From Sipunculus nudus (taxonomy: Eukaryota > Annelida > Sipuncula > Golfingiida > Sipunculidae): a stretch of DNA of 64,000 bases. Location: the NCBI GenBank assembly GCA_026874595.1, contig CM049316.1, positions 64,831,176 to 64,895,175 on the forward strand, given 5' to 3'. Made by a program: the position numbers and the translations under genes. Positions 29,001-44,000 of this stretch are shown here, in pieces. Below the pieces are notes generated by a model. It was not told where the DNA came from, did not search any database, and worked only from the letters and a program-made list of their open reading frames with translations. Every line of letters begins with the position of its first letter. Position 1 is the stretch's first letter.

Positions 29001-32000
29001 TTCCCATAGGAATTCTATGTTTAGCTACAGACATTGCTAATTTACTTGTTATAATTGTAAATGCATATTGCTGTTCAACAGAACATCTTTATGTAACATC
29101 ACTCACTCTATGTTCAAATGGTTCACATACTTTGACTTATTCCATTGCTTATACGGTATGCATAGTTCTTGTATATTCTAGCTGTGCATTCATTATGAAC
29201 ATGATGCTATAATCATATCCCATAAGATATTTATTGGTTCTATTTAGATACTGCCATACTTATTTAATCTAAAGTTTATGCTTATATTAGGATGTCAAAT
29301 ATTGTCATCATAGCTGCGTTGTTGTTCCTGATTACTAACAAATCAGCATTTTATCTTCTAGATAATGTTTAGGATTGTCAATTCACAAAAAAAAATTGTC
29401 TTTAGAACATATAGGTATAGCTATAGAATTATATATGTTGTTCTCAGCTTATTTAGGACAGCTTAAGCATTGTTGTTGTAATCATATCAATTTAAAACAT
29501 GCACTACTTTATTCCTTACATTGTTACATCTGGAACTGTGACATATGTTCATGTACTTCACATCTATATTGATATGTGCAATCTATTACACCTCAGTGAT
29601 GTAATACTTTACTCTCTACAGACATATATCCAACACACTGTCACTAGTGCCAGCTAGTTCTATTCACATTATGGCACCTGATCTTGCAGTAAATACAGAC
29701 TTAAGCAGTGTATCTTGATCTTTACACATTATGTATTTCTGTCATCTACATTCCAGTTATCCTTTTTGAAATAATTAAATTTTCTCCGACTTAGCCCATG
29801 AGGCCGGAGCCTCATTCTGAATACCAGAGGGATATGTTATGGAGTAAGAAAGGGTGTATATGTGACTTAACACATATTTAAAGGAATATTTCAATATTTC
29901 ATTAATTAAGATCTAAAATCATTCAGAAACAATAAAAATCAATCTTGGTTTCAGTCTGTTCTGATATTCAGACAGAGCCAAAGGAAATTAATGTTCATCA
30001 GACGACCAAGTATCTAATGGCAATTCAGTATGTTTGTAGAGCCTTATTGTACTCTCACAAATTAGCTCTAAATTGGTTTCTATGATGAGGCAGGCAGATT
30101 ATGTTTATATGAGTTTGGAAATAGCACTGCAGTTCAGTCTATAACTGGATGTATGTCAGGTCAGACTTGGGATTTTCCATAGAACTTTTGTCCAATCAGA
30201 TCTCACGAAAGGCAGGAGGAACACTTATAACTCTGATGTAATTGTGACCTACTTTGAGTCATCCAATAAGGTTTAGCTTTTATGACAAAATGCAGAAATA
30301 TGGATATGTAGGTCTCATATGTCACATGACAGCTCTGTAACAAAACTATCTGTAGTGCGCACAGAGAGAGATTCAGGGAGGCTGGGCAGCTCTCTCAGAG
30401 AGAGAGACTGTCCCAGACCGCTTGCTATTGAATAAAGACTTCTGTCATCAAATTGGTCTTGGAACATTGTCAGCCACCAACATCAGCAACTGCTTGTGAT
30501 ACAGTGTGGGAAGATCCCCACACCCCACCTTCGTATCATTATGGTGGAGACCGGGTCCCGTATCATTATGGTGGAGACCGGGTCCTATATCATTATGGTG
30601 GAGACGGGGTCTTGTATCAATAATATATAATTTACTAAAATTATGGTTTAAGGAATAAAAGGCTAAGCTTTAATACTTTTATAAAATCAAGCAGGAATTG
30701 GTTCAAAATCTTCTTATTAATAAAATGGTTTTGAAGATTACATTGAGATGTTTATAAGTTAACTAACACCATTTCATATAACAAGGTCGATAAATATCTG
30801 TGTTCTATGTTTCAATTATATCTATGGTTTCTAAGAATACAGTTTTCCAGTTGAATTATTCATTGTGCTACATACTGAATATTTCACCCATTTTTAGGAG
30901 CATTATTGTCATTCAAAAATTGTCATAAAAACATAATATTAAAAATATGTGATTGTCAGGAAATTATTTTTCAGTGGTACCATAGATTGTTCATCGTCTG
31001 TGATATTTGTGAACTAGTTGTGTGGGCATATATATATTGTTTCACTGTGTTGTGGATAAAGTCAGCTATTTGGATGTCAGTGGTGTCACCCAATGACATT
31101 ATTACCATCACAAATAGAAGTATCATAGCTTATTAAACATCACATTGCTCAGCTATATGTAGTTCAGTATTTCTTAATATTCAGTAACTGTTAAAGAATT
31201 TAATTATTCTTGTGTATTATCAATTCTGTAAACGTATGGTAATTGTCATTGAGATTTGTTGAAGAATATTGGGCAGTCTGGAAGCTATTAAGAGACCGGG
31301 TATTATACAATAAATGTATATGTAGTTAGTTTTGTCACATTTTTTCCTTATTACTTTGTCACTATAAGCAATAAACAACACCTTTATTTTCTGCAATTTA
31401 GCCACACTGTCTAATGTTAATATTTTTATATATACACTTAAACTAACACTAACACTGACATGTTTTGAGCAGTACATGATATACTATCCACTATGAACTT
31501 ACAGGGTTGCTGTGCAACAAGACCATGCTGAATGGCACTGGGATCAAATATGCTCTGATTTTAGACTTAATGAAACATTTTAGATTTCTGTACATTATGT
31601 TTCAGTTCCTAAACCCCATCCCAAGCCTAGAAGATTTTTAGGTTTTGCTGCAGGAATTAGTCCTCGAGCTAAGAAAAAATTGGACCTTGAAGGTTGAATG
31701 ATGTTTTCATATTTAGGCATGAATGTCTGGATTTGGGGCTTGCTAGCAATGGTGTATAACCGTAGACAACGTGCATCGTGGGTATTATACTTAATTTGCA
31801 TCTTTGACATAACATGCTGAGTAACTTGCATCTTGAATATCATGGTACACAGTTGTAGTATTGTATTATAACTGGCATCTTGGGTGTTTAATACATAGCT
31901 TGCATCTGTGGTATAACATTTCATGCATCTTGAATAGGACATGGTCTGTAGCTTCAGCATCACATCTGACATCATGGATAATACATTGCTATTAGCTTGT

Positions 32001-35000
32001 ATATTGGATGTATTATTACCTGCATCTTTGTTATTACATTGGTTGCATCTTGGGTCTTACGTAACTTGCCTCATGGACCTAACTTTTTGTTTGTAATCTG
32101 CACACCATCAATGTGGCAGTAACAGCTACATTTCATGAAAAGGGTATTAACTCATTTGTGTAGTGGCAGATCTTTTAATATGGGATACTTTTTTGTTTTC
32201 GATGGATGCCTGAGGTTACTAACAGACTTACTGAGTATAGAACATCTTGGAAGAATTTTCTCTTTCTCTCTTTTTCTGTTGATGTCTCTCTCATTCTCTC
32301 TCTCTCTCTTACTTTCTCTCTCTCTTCTTTGCTGTCTTTTCAACTAATGTCAAGAAAGCTCTTATGAAACCAAATGCAAATATCCACACAATTGGTATTT
32401 TTTTCACCAATGATTTTTTTAAGGAAAAACACCTTGCTGAGTATGATACAGTTTATTTGGAGTCTTAAAATAGTTAAGCATAACCTTAGGATTTATTTTT
32501 AAGTGAATTAGGTTGTCACTTCCATACCTAGTTTTTTATGAAATCATTTGCAAACAAACAAATATTTCAAAAATGTTATTGAAAGTCAGTATGTCATCCA
32601 GATTTACAGATTTTGACAGACTGAAAATTGTATGCTTAATCTCAGTGTCTCTGACCTCTGCATTCTTGAGGAAGGTCATCTTGGCATCAAATCTATTTAA
32701 TATATGGAATATTCATTTATTTAAATTTAAAATTTATACCATACCAACTAAACACTAAAGCCTTTAATAATATTTATAAAACAGCAACTACAAATTTCTC
32801 TCCCTAATGTTTAAGAAGTGTTAATTTTCTTTTATATATTGCTTTCATTATGTACATCTCTGACTATTTTGAAGAGTCATTTGAAAGTTTGTTTTTCCTG
32901 TAATCTTGTGAATGATGAATATGATAATTATAATAGTATTATGATGTTTATTTTATCATGCTACTGCATGGCATGTAACTTTCAGTTTTAGCATCACATT
33001 AAGACTCATTACTTTTGATATTCAGAGATATTTCAAGTTAAGAAAGCCTCACTCACATTTATGATGCATGTGTCTAAAGTTTTAATTCAGTTTTGTTCAC
33101 ACTATGGAGTATTTAGGTAACAATACACAATGCATATTTTGTTAAAATTCACTAAATTTTCAGAGTTCTAAACACAGTTGTATTAACTTAGTATTCTTTT
33201 AATTCTCAATTTACTAAATTGGCTGTTACAGTGTGAATATAATGATAGAATAATTTATTTAATCTGTATTTTTGTTTTGGATTAGCTAAGCCAGTAGAAA
33301 TTCAGATTGAAAAGATACTTCACATTAAACTTTTTCATGATAATTTAATGTATTTCCAAATTTTACTCTGTAGGTAAATTAAGCTTACCATTGTCTTCTA
33401 TAAATGACTTTATTTTCAGGTATGCAAGGGTGTTATTAACTAAAAATATTTTACTAACTAACTTACCTCATGTAAGAATGTATAGTGGTATCATTTATTT
33501 ATCATTTCTTGGTGCAGTTAATTCATATGAAAATATGATTAAAATATCAAAGAAATCTTGTTCTCTTCTGTGAGTATTAAATTTATATTGCAGTGCACAA
33601 AGTATTTCTTTAAAATTTAGCAAACATGAGAATTCTTTGCAGAGTAGTGTTACCTCTTTATTCCTACAGTTTTAGAATATAATTAAATGTATTAATTTGG
33701 TCAGATGTAAGACCAAACAAGTTTTTAAGTTTAATTAATTGTTATCCTGTTGCATTGTTTATTATTTTGATTTCATGTCACATAATTTCAGGGTATCTTT
33801 AATCAAAGGAAATTTTCATGCAGTGTGGTTTTGATTCCAATAAATGCTGAAACATGCACTGGATATCTCACTTTTATAATACAGGTTCACATTTAAAAAC
33901 TTGATTCAGCGTTGTCAATATTTATTCACTATGATCTGTTTATACAATGTTAAAGATATGCCATCTTTCTGATTAACCTGCTGTCATATTGTTTGGTGTC
34001 TCACAATATAAATAAACATCAGATATACAATGTGTCACATTTAGTCATTTAGATCATTGGTTTAAGCATTGACAGGTTGTATCAGTGTTATTTTGTGTTA
34101 CAGACACCTTACAAGATGACGGGGAGGAGGACATGGGTAGGTAGAGTTTCGTTTATTAATAATTTAGATAACTTAACGGAGGTTTGATGGATTTTCATGA
34201 AAATCATTTGATTATAGGCAAATTCCACACATATTGAATAAGGTCATGTTTCTAGGCTACTTTGTGGTGTCACCAAGATAACTAACCAAAAATATGATAG
34301 ATTTTGATGAAGCTCAAGATAAATATTAATCAATATCATATCTCAACTAAGTTCAATTTCCAGCAAAATCCATGCATATTTAATGGGGTCAGAGGTCACC
34401 AGATTTTGGTGGGGCCATGATGACTTAACAAAAATCGGATGGATTTTCATGAAACTCATTATGAATATTAACCAATACAGTTTCACACCTATATTACATT
34501 CTCAGCAAAATTCAGGCATATTTAATGAGGTCAGAGATCACAAGGTATGGGACAGGCACATTCTGCGCTATTTACATTGCTCATGTTCTGTTATCATTGG
34601 CTATAAGGAAATACTGTCTCACAATACAACAGGTTTTGTTACAATTTATAAACCAGCCATGCATGTTATTACACTGATACCAAGCCATCAGCACATGTTA
34701 TGTAACATGTTGTTCAAGGTGCATATCAATGCCGGTTATAAATTCTACATTTTAACACAGTGAGCTCATATCAGCCCACCCCAGTGTACTCAGTGACACA
34801 ATGCCCCAGAATGAAATCAACAAGCTTCACAATTCTTGTGACATCACTGTGCTCTGTGATGACCACACAGGGATGAAATTGACAAAATACTGGGACCCTG
34901 GATTTGTGAAGGTGCTGTCGTGTGTGCACTAATGAAGCTTTTCACTTGAGTACAAAAAGAAAAAAAATTAAAATAGAGTGACTGTACACAGTTGATTGTA

Positions 35001-38000
35001 TTTATAGCATGCATGGCCATTTGATAAAATTGTTATGAATGACTTGTTTGGTATTGTCTTCTGTATTGGCCTTTGGGCAGCTGTATTATCTGTTGGCCCC
35101 ATATGGTCCCTTGAGCCAATTAATTACAAGTTTTGCTCATATATGGGTGGCATTCTGTTTATGTGTATGCAGAATGTATGCATATTCAGCTAGGAACATG
35201 ACACATTTTTTTCTCTTGGACACATTTTATTATGCCCCCGCCACAAAGTGGCCGGGGCATATAGTTTTACCCATGTCCGTCATTCCGTCCTTCCGTCATT
35301 CCGAAATCAAACAGTTGTACGGACTTTTTTTCGCAATGCCTGCAGATATTGGCCTGATTTTTGGTGTGTGGGCAGATATAGACCAGTTACAGATCGAGTT
35401 CGTGTTTCGTCATGGTTGACCTACTTTTGACCGTTTTACGGCACTTAAACTTAGAAAATTTCATGAAAAATAGAAATTTCATGACAAATACACATGTACG
35501 GACTTTTTTTCGCAATGCCTGCAGATATTGGCCTGATTTTTTGTGTGTGGGTAGATAATGACCAGTTACAGATCGAGTTCGCGTTTCGTCCCGGTTGACC
35601 TACTTTTGAATGTATTACGCCTCCTTAACTTAGAAAATTTCATAAAAAATAGAAATATTCATGACAGATACACATGTACGGACTTTTTTTTCGCAATGCC
35701 TGCAGATATTGGCCTGATTTTTGGTGTATTGTCAGATATAAACCAGTTACAGATCGAGTTCACGTTTCATCCTGGTTGACCTACTTTTGACCGTTTTGCG
35801 GCTCCTGAACATAGAAAATTTCATGAAAAATATGAAATTTCATGACAAATACACATGTACGGACTTTTTTTCGCAATGCCTGCAGATATTGGCCTGATTT
35901 TTGGTGTGTTGGCAGATATTGACCAGTTACAGATCGAGTTCGCGTTTTGTCCCAGTTGACCTACTTTTGACCATTTGACAGTGCTCTAACATAGAAAATT
36001 TCATAAAAAAGTGCACATGTATGGACTTTTTTTCACAGTGCCTGCAGATAAGGGCCTGATTTTTGGTGTGTAGGCAGATAATGACCAGTTACAGATCGAG
36101 TTCTTGTTTTGTCCCAGTTGACCTACTTTTGACCATTTGACTGCTCCTGAACATAGAAAGTTTCATGAAAAATAGAAATTTTCATAACAAATGCATATGT
36201 ACTGACTTTTTTTCCTCAATGCCTGCAGATACCACCCGGATTTTTTATGTATGGGCAGATAATGACAGTTACAGATCGAGTTCACGTTTCGTCCCGGTTG
36301 ACCTACTTTTCATTGTTTTATGGCTCCTAAACATAGAAAATTTCATGAAAGACAGAAATTTTTATGGAAAATGCACATGTATGGACTTTTTTTCACAATG
36401 CCTGCATATACTGGTATGATTTTTGGTGTGTTGCTTGATAATGACCCGTTACAGATAGAGTTTGCATTTTGCCCTTGTTGACCTACTTTTGACCATACAA
36501 CACCTCCTGAACTTAAAAATTTTTTCAAAATATTACAAATGTTTCTAATTTGCCACAGGCGGGGGCATTCGTGTCGTTCCGACACATCTAGTTCTCTTAT
36601 GAATTCCACTAAAATCTTTTGATATTTGTAACTTGGTAATTTCAATATAGCCATGCACTCACATGTACTTCCATAGTTTCTGAATGTGTAATCTTTACAT
36701 GCATTTGATTGGCTTCTTATCAAAGATAACCTATTTTCTCCAGCAATGACAATGGATCAGTCTCCGGAGTCTGTACATGCAATGCGTGGTTTACAATCAG
36801 TAACGGTAAGTATACAAACAGATATGTGGGTATGTTGTTTTCAATATGTTTCTCTCTTTCCATCTTTGTTCTTTTTAAACACACAAACACGTATATACTA
36901 GTGGTGTGCCAGTTATTCGTTTATATCAATAATTGGTCGTTTTCATTCATAATTAATTAAATCAATTGTGTTTTTGCATAATTTATCCTAAATGTGTAGG
37001 TACGCACATCCAAGTAGTCATATTAGCCCTTTAAAATATTCCTATTCTGTTAAAGATGTAAAGAATACAGGGCACAAACCAGAAAACAGCTTTAAAACTT
37101 TACTTTGTGTAACCAATAAATGTCAACCACACGGCCATTGCCTTGACCTTTCAAGATGATAATCAACTTGGGCTGAATTTACCTGGTCAATATTCTAGGT
37201 TTAATTCTTTACAGCATATTTCATGGTGATATAGATGGCACATTAAATAACTGATTAATAATCGATCATCGGCTGATTGTGATCCTTCAGTCATCAAATA
37301 TGGTTTTACAACCAGTTCCTAATACCAATATATGCACACATATACATATAACTTTAATATCAAATCCTTTCTTTCCATTCTTTATTTTATCTGTAGTATA
37401 GAATTGCTATTTGATCATTCAGAAATTCTTAGAATGTACAAAGGGACATATTTGTTTACAGCTAGGTGATGTTCTCAAATTAAGAAAGTTTCAGAAGATA
37501 TCATACTTTCTTTGACCTACAGTTATTATGATTTGCATTTATCAGGTGTCTGATTTCTGTTGCAGCCACAGTCTGACACCATGTTTGGAGATGAGCCTTC
37601 AATAGAAGGTGAGGGTGTAGGGTTTTCCCACAGATTGAATAAAAATAACACAGCAAATTAAGTTTTAAATCAGCAAACGGTTGTTAGGTCTGTCAAAATT
37701 TGTAATGGTGGTTTTTATTAGGCCAAAGCATATACTACCAGTCTCATAGTTAAATGTGATGGTCAAGAGCTATACAGTTGGGGTGGGTATTCACAAAAGA
37801 TTTCCCCTTATGTTATTTAATGTTTATCCCCTTAGCATAGTGACATCAGGTGCTAGAGAAAGCTCTTCTGCCCTGATCCCAGGACAGCCTACTTTACTAT
37901 AGGGGTAGCCTATTAATGGGGCAGTCCACTGATAGATAATAGGGGTGGTAGGTAACTCTTGGGTTCTATGCCAGCTTATTCAGAGGGAGATTTAGAGGGG

Positions 38001-41000
38001 CCACAGGGAGTGCCAGTCTTTCATTGCCAGTCACTCAGAATTGTTTTCCATAATCCCAGAATCTTTCCCATAATCACAAAATCTTTTCCCATAAATCCAG
38101 AATCTTTTCGAAAAGTCTTTGATCATGCTCAGTAAAAAATCTTTTGTTGGACAACAGTTATATGTGGTGGTTTTAGCCTGATTGTGTAAAATGCCTTTCA
38201 GTTCACAATACATGTTTGTGTGCTTGTATTTTGTCAGGCTTCTTGAAATATCATAACCATGTGTTTACAATTTCTCATACTGCTGCACAAAAACCAAAAC
38301 AGCTGTGAGTGTTTCTAAAATGGTCATATGTTGTGCACAGATCTAGCCCAATTTACTTATACTTTATCTAATATATCAAACATGTTTTCTGTATATAAGC
38401 TGTACAAGTATCACTGTTATGAATATAATGAAATATTTGTTAGTAGTCCCACTTGGTACACATTGTGTTATTTCAAAGTTTTCTGGCAACGTGAGCTACA
38501 GGAATATATGTTGGTATTAAAGCCAGCTGAAATAATAATATGACAAGATAATTCACAAACAGATAATTCTATTACAGAAGAAATCGCAACAGGAGAGGAT
38601 GGTACCTTGAAAACCGACAGAACCGAGCGATCTGATAGGTCAGAATCTGACAGTGATGTTGTGATGTCATCTCCTGTTAGTCGACCTTCGTCAGTCACCA
38701 ATGCTATGGTAAGTTCATCTTTCATTAAATGTTTGTTTCCTTTGCTTTTTCATCAGGATTATGTAGATGTATATAATCTCCTTTATTATCCCCTTGCAAC
38801 TGTGTTGCATTTGAGGATAGAGTAATGCCTCCATTTGTTCATTTGTCTGTCCATCAGTTGAGCCATCTGTCCGTAATATTGCCTTGTGGATGCATTTTAA
38901 GCGAAAGTTTTTATCCCAAGGATCCCATCTTTCAAATATGACTGGCATTGAGGAAGAACCCTATCAGTTTTTAAGTCACAGGGTTAAAGGTGAAGGTCAT
39001 AGGGCCTTTTTATCTTAAACATCCAATCTTTCAAATGTCACTTGGGTACACCGAGAGGGAGAACCCTATAAGTTTTCAGGTTACAGGGTCAAGGTCAAGG
39101 TCACAGGACCCACTTCTTGAAAAGCTTATGGATACATTTTAAGCCAAACTTTTTCTTCCATCCAGTTGTCTTATTTTTCTCTGGGTGGACTACCTTAGCC
39201 CCCCCCCCCCCCTAAATTAAAAAGTATATGTGGTCTTATTAAATAAATCACTTATAACCAGTGTAAATGTTTTCAGTTCACTCAAGGGTGGTCTTAATAG
39301 ACGAACAGTTGTTTTAGACAGACGGTCTTTCAGACCGGTTCCACTGTATAAATTCTCCAAAGTTTGTTAGTGATGAATATCTAGAATTCATAGAATATTT
39401 ATCCTGCTCCTCAGCTGTCATTTCCATGCTTGGAATAGATGCACAGATAGATCTGCTTTTGCTTAGCTGAAAAGTTTAAACAACTCGCACTTTCATTGCA
39501 TGCTTACAAGTAAACAACTGGACGGAGAGACAGGCAGACAGAAGAATATGAGTTTGCTGGGGTTTTTTTCACAGATGAAAACATAACCATTGCTTGAAAA
39601 TAAAACCACACACACACTAAATACTTAGCATTCACTTCGTAATAACTTGGTTATGATCCAATAAAAGGTTCAAAAGTAAAGGCACTCGGCTGCCTAGCTA
39701 TGATTACATCACATTCCCTGAAGGAATGACAGTAAAGTTTTCTTTGCTTGCACCATTGGTCATTTCCCATATTCTTATGGCTTGTAGCTTGAGAAAATTT
39801 AACTTTGAGGACTACAAAACTCTTTTAAACCTAAGATTTCAGAATGCATTCGACACAGCCCCCTGAGTTCACCTCATGGTATTTATCCATGCATGCCAAA
39901 TAGTAAACTGAATTTTATCAATAAAATAAAGAAAAGAAATGTCATTTTGATTAGTGTTACGAATAAAAAGATAAAATATAATAAATAATTATGAAATAAA
40001 TAATAAAATATATAAAAAAAATAAATTGATAATAATGAAAACTATAATAAGCAAAGGTGCTGTTAATAATTTTTTTATTATAGTATAAAGGAAATAATTA
40101 AAGGAATTTTTCCCAATACAGTAGATAAAGAAAACGACAAAGAAAACAAATTATCTATGCACACTGTTTCAAGTCTTGTAATGTGAGTAGTGTTCTTTGG
40201 TCATCAGAAATGCTTATATCAAAGAACATGTAAAAATCTAATTTTAATTAATCTCTTAGCTATGCATCACTGATCACCAGCAATGTGTGTTTATCTTTAG
40301 GTTCTCTGAGACTATACATGCATCATTGCTCCGGTTGCTAACCCTCTCACACGCTTGACTGCTTCCCTAGAATCCTGTTAAATAAGCCTACCCCAGTCAT
40401 GCTTGATTGACCTGATGAGCTGTCATTATATTTTTTGTGATGTGAAAGTATAGCCCTTGATATAAGTAGTGATCAGGATTTGAAGAATGATAAATCATAA
40501 CACTTTGTGTGTATATAAACCCCAGTTAGAAAGTGCAGACCATCAGTTTGGTGTTACAGCTTGTAGACCACAACACAAGAAGCCAATATTTGATATATTT
40601 AAGTTGAGTTTCAATAGAGATTAGAATAATTTGACAGTTGTAACAATGGATCCTTCTAACAGAGAATTTGGATATGATGTAGAATTTGTTTCTGAGCTGG
40701 ATACAATGTACAAGTGTCCTGTGTGTCTTCTGGGTCTCAGAGACCCACTACAGACCCAGTGTGGTCATCGTTTCTGTGAGCCGTGCTTACGAGGTGCTGC
40801 CAAAGGAAGGAGACATTTTAAATGTCCTGTGGACAACACTTGGCTAGATTTTGTTACAGGTGTGTTCCCAGATGCTGCTGTTAAACGTGAAGTGCTGTCA
40901 CTCAAGGTAAGATGCTGTCATTACGTCAGTGGCTGCTGCTGGGAAGGAGAGTTGAGAGATGCTGAGGCTCATGGGAAGGCTTGTCCAGAAGCTCAGGTTG

Positions 41001-44000
41001 TGTGTCCACATGACTGTCATGTGACCATTAAGAGAAAAGACTTGCAGCAGCACCAGAACAGTTGTGACATGAAACCAGTGAGCTGTGTCCATTGTGGTAA
41101 AATAGTAAGGCAGATAGATGTTGATAACCACCAGAACACTTGTCCCATGAAACTTGTTGAGTGTGAACATTGTGACCAAGCTGTGACCTACGGGGATCTG
41201 TCTGAACATTTAGAGGTGGTTTGTGGGAAGGTTCCTGAGACTTGTTCCACCTGTGGAAGACAAGATATTCAACGAGAAGACATGAAACAACATCTTGATG
41301 TTGTTGATGGAGACTGCCCCCTGGTGGCTGTACCATGTGCCTTCAGCAGGATTGGCTGCTCGAATCAGACTCTGAGGAAAGACCTGGTTCATCACTACCA
41401 GACATCACACCATCATCACATGATGTTGTTAATGACCAAAATGAGGCAGCAGGATCAAGAACTGACCAATCAGAATGCAGCATTGCAAGCAGCAGCAGTA
41501 ACTTCTGCCAGACTGTGCTTGGCCAACCAGCAGCAGCTGACAAAGCTGGAACAGCAACGGCAGACAATAAACCAGCTCAGTCAGGGTACAGAGGATCAGC
41601 CAGCACACAGTTTGTCAGGAACATTTATCTGGACTGTGGATCTGAATGCTGGACAGCAACAAGTCTATAAGAGTCCAGCTTTTTATACAGGCTATCCTGG
41701 CTACAAGCTTCAGCTGACCATTGATATGAATGGATTCCAAGAAAATGGTAGAAAGTATGTCTCCATGTCAGTGACAATGCTGAAAGGCTGCTATGATTCC
41801 GGGGTACAGTTTCCCTTCAGCTGTACATGTTCAGTGGCAGTCCTGTCATGTAATCAGCATGACAGGTCACACAGCGCTGACATTGTGTGCTGTCGTATGC
41901 TGCCATCATCAGGAAGTGAACAGTCACGCACACTGCTGAAGTTTATCAGCCATGAAACACTTTCTAGTCAGACATCTACTGCTGATGGTAAAATGAAAAT
42001 AAGAGTTTCTGTGAAAACAACATTTTAATTGCTAAGTTTATGTAACATTAAGTATGTTTTTTCCTATCATGTGATAATCAAGAATATATATTTGCATGAA
42101 TGGTTGATATTACACTTCACTATTTATTAAATAAATATATTGTATATATCTTTATTGTCTGTGGTTCTTTACAGAACTCCATCCCCTCCCTACTGCATCC
42201 CAGTTCATTGTCTCAAGAAACTTAGAAGCTTTTTATATAAACTCCTTGATTATCATCGCAGGATTGTGTCAGTCTGAATAGCAATTTAGACATAAATAGC
42301 AGATGTTAAAGACAAATGATTTTAAATTCATCTAGCTTCTCTTTGTTACTATCTCTGGTATTGGCAGAAAGGAATATTCCTGCAGTCATCACTTCTTGCT
42401 CCTGCAATAGGTAAAATTTCTCCATTATTTCTTAAATTTAATTTCTTTGATACCTGCTGTGTGTTTCTGGTGGCCTTTACTTCTAAACATGGTTCTTTAA
42501 GTTTATATCCACTGATAATCTTTGCTCAACTGAACCAAATTCCAATTCTCTGTATTTATTGATATTATTGGGCATGTGGTTCATCCAACATTTATCTTTT
42601 CTCTGTCAGAAACAGGTATGTCTACTGGCTCCCTACTGGTTGAGCTACTACCCTCACTGCATACATGTTCCCTTGTCTGTAAAAAATGGCTCATGCACGC
42701 CAGTCTTTAATTTCGGACGTATGGTATACACTCTCGTTGTCTGTCCATCCTTCTGTCCATTAGTGTTGCCATGATCACTTGCAAGGGCTTTGATGGATTT
42801 TTAAGAAACTCACTAAAACTGCGTACCAATAGATTATCTGAACTCAGTTTGTTTCTAGGCAAAATCTATGGACAGGTGGAGATCTGTGACTGTCGTATGA
42901 CAGTTACAAAAAGACTTGTTTCATCTTCATATCACAACAAACCAGTAAAAAAAATTTGGAATTGAGGTGTGAAAATAATTGTTCTTAAATACAAGATAGC
43001 TGCAGAACCTGGTTATATTTCTGATTTACTGAATTTCTGTGCCAGTGTGACCGTTGTTTCTGATTTTGGGAACATTTTCAGGCATCATGATGATATACAA
43101 ATTAGCAAAACGGCATTTGATATGTAAGAATTTATAGGAGTCTGATGCAGTGTAAAGTGACATATTTTGGAATAAGAATATGCTCTGAATATGTATTTTC
43201 AGCCTACAAGAATTAAGAAACGTTTCCATATAATAGGTTTGCTATCAGGACAAATGTCAAAATGGATTATTTGCCCCATGCGTGTAGTCAACTAATTTTC
43301 AATAAAATCAGGGCTTGCTATTGGTCAAATGTTACTACTGAATTACCAAGATCCATTGATTGATTATTTATATAATATCATTTTCAGGGCTTAAGAGCCC
43401 ATCATATTGATTTTATAATCATACCGACCAACACCATAGTCGTGGTTAAGCAAGCATAAAAATTGTATCACATTTTCATGATAAAGTAGTGTAAAATAAA
43501 TAAAGGCTATTTGTTTCCACTGCTCTTTGAATTTCCTTGAAAGATTCTGATATACTGTCAATTTGTATTACAATTTTAGTGCAGTACAGCTTATAATAAT
43601 AAGCACCTTATCTGGCAGCTTATTGCTTGACCAGGTAAATTAGCACCTGTTTAAACATCTGTGACTGTGTTTGCGTTAACACATTTTTTATGCATCTGTC
43701 TCAGACCCATTACCATCTGTCCACATTATAATTTATACCATAATGACTTAAAACAACTGCAGTACATGTATATATGCCATATTTTGCATCTCTTTGACAT
43801 TCAGGTCAGATGTGCCTATTTATCAGTATTCAAAAGTAGTAAGTTAACATCTTCAGAAAACAGGTCAATGTAATCCAGTTTATCCATAGAACTAGATCCA
43901 ACAGAATACATTTATCTAAGTAAGCTAATGTACAGTTATATGAAATTAAAATAAAGGTCACTGTGACCCAGTTCAGTTATGAACTAAACAAACAGCAAAA

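Larger units (their letters stand above)
26204..30623 (+). mobile_element. Complete non-autonomous LTR retrotransposon, recently inserted
   Basis: Two 785-bp direct repeats (26208-26992 and 29835-30619) begin TGTTATGG and end TTGTATCA, are flanked by ATAA (26204-26207 and 30620-30623), and differ at one position that I could find (26761 G, 30388 A). A 20-nt PBS-like sequence starts 3 nt after the left LTR, and a short purine stretch (AGAGGGA) precedes the right LTR. The 2842-bp interior has only short frames, the longest about 100 codons; I saw no protease, reverse transcriptase or integrase motif. It is therefore of LARD type, dependent on enzymes supplied elsewhere. Superfamily unknown; the 4-bp duplication and TG/CA ends fit several LTR groups. 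Confidence 0.93.

Noticed and set aside
31595-31975. 126-codon minus-strand frame
   Set aside because: It runs through the GCATCTTG minisatellite and antisense to RPGRIP1L exon 16; the peptide is repetitive.
40898-41209. Minus-strand frames across the TRAF gene (also at 51789-52100 opposite copy 2)
   Set aside because: They are antisense shadows of the conserved TRAF coding sequence; they mirror each other only because the genes are copies.
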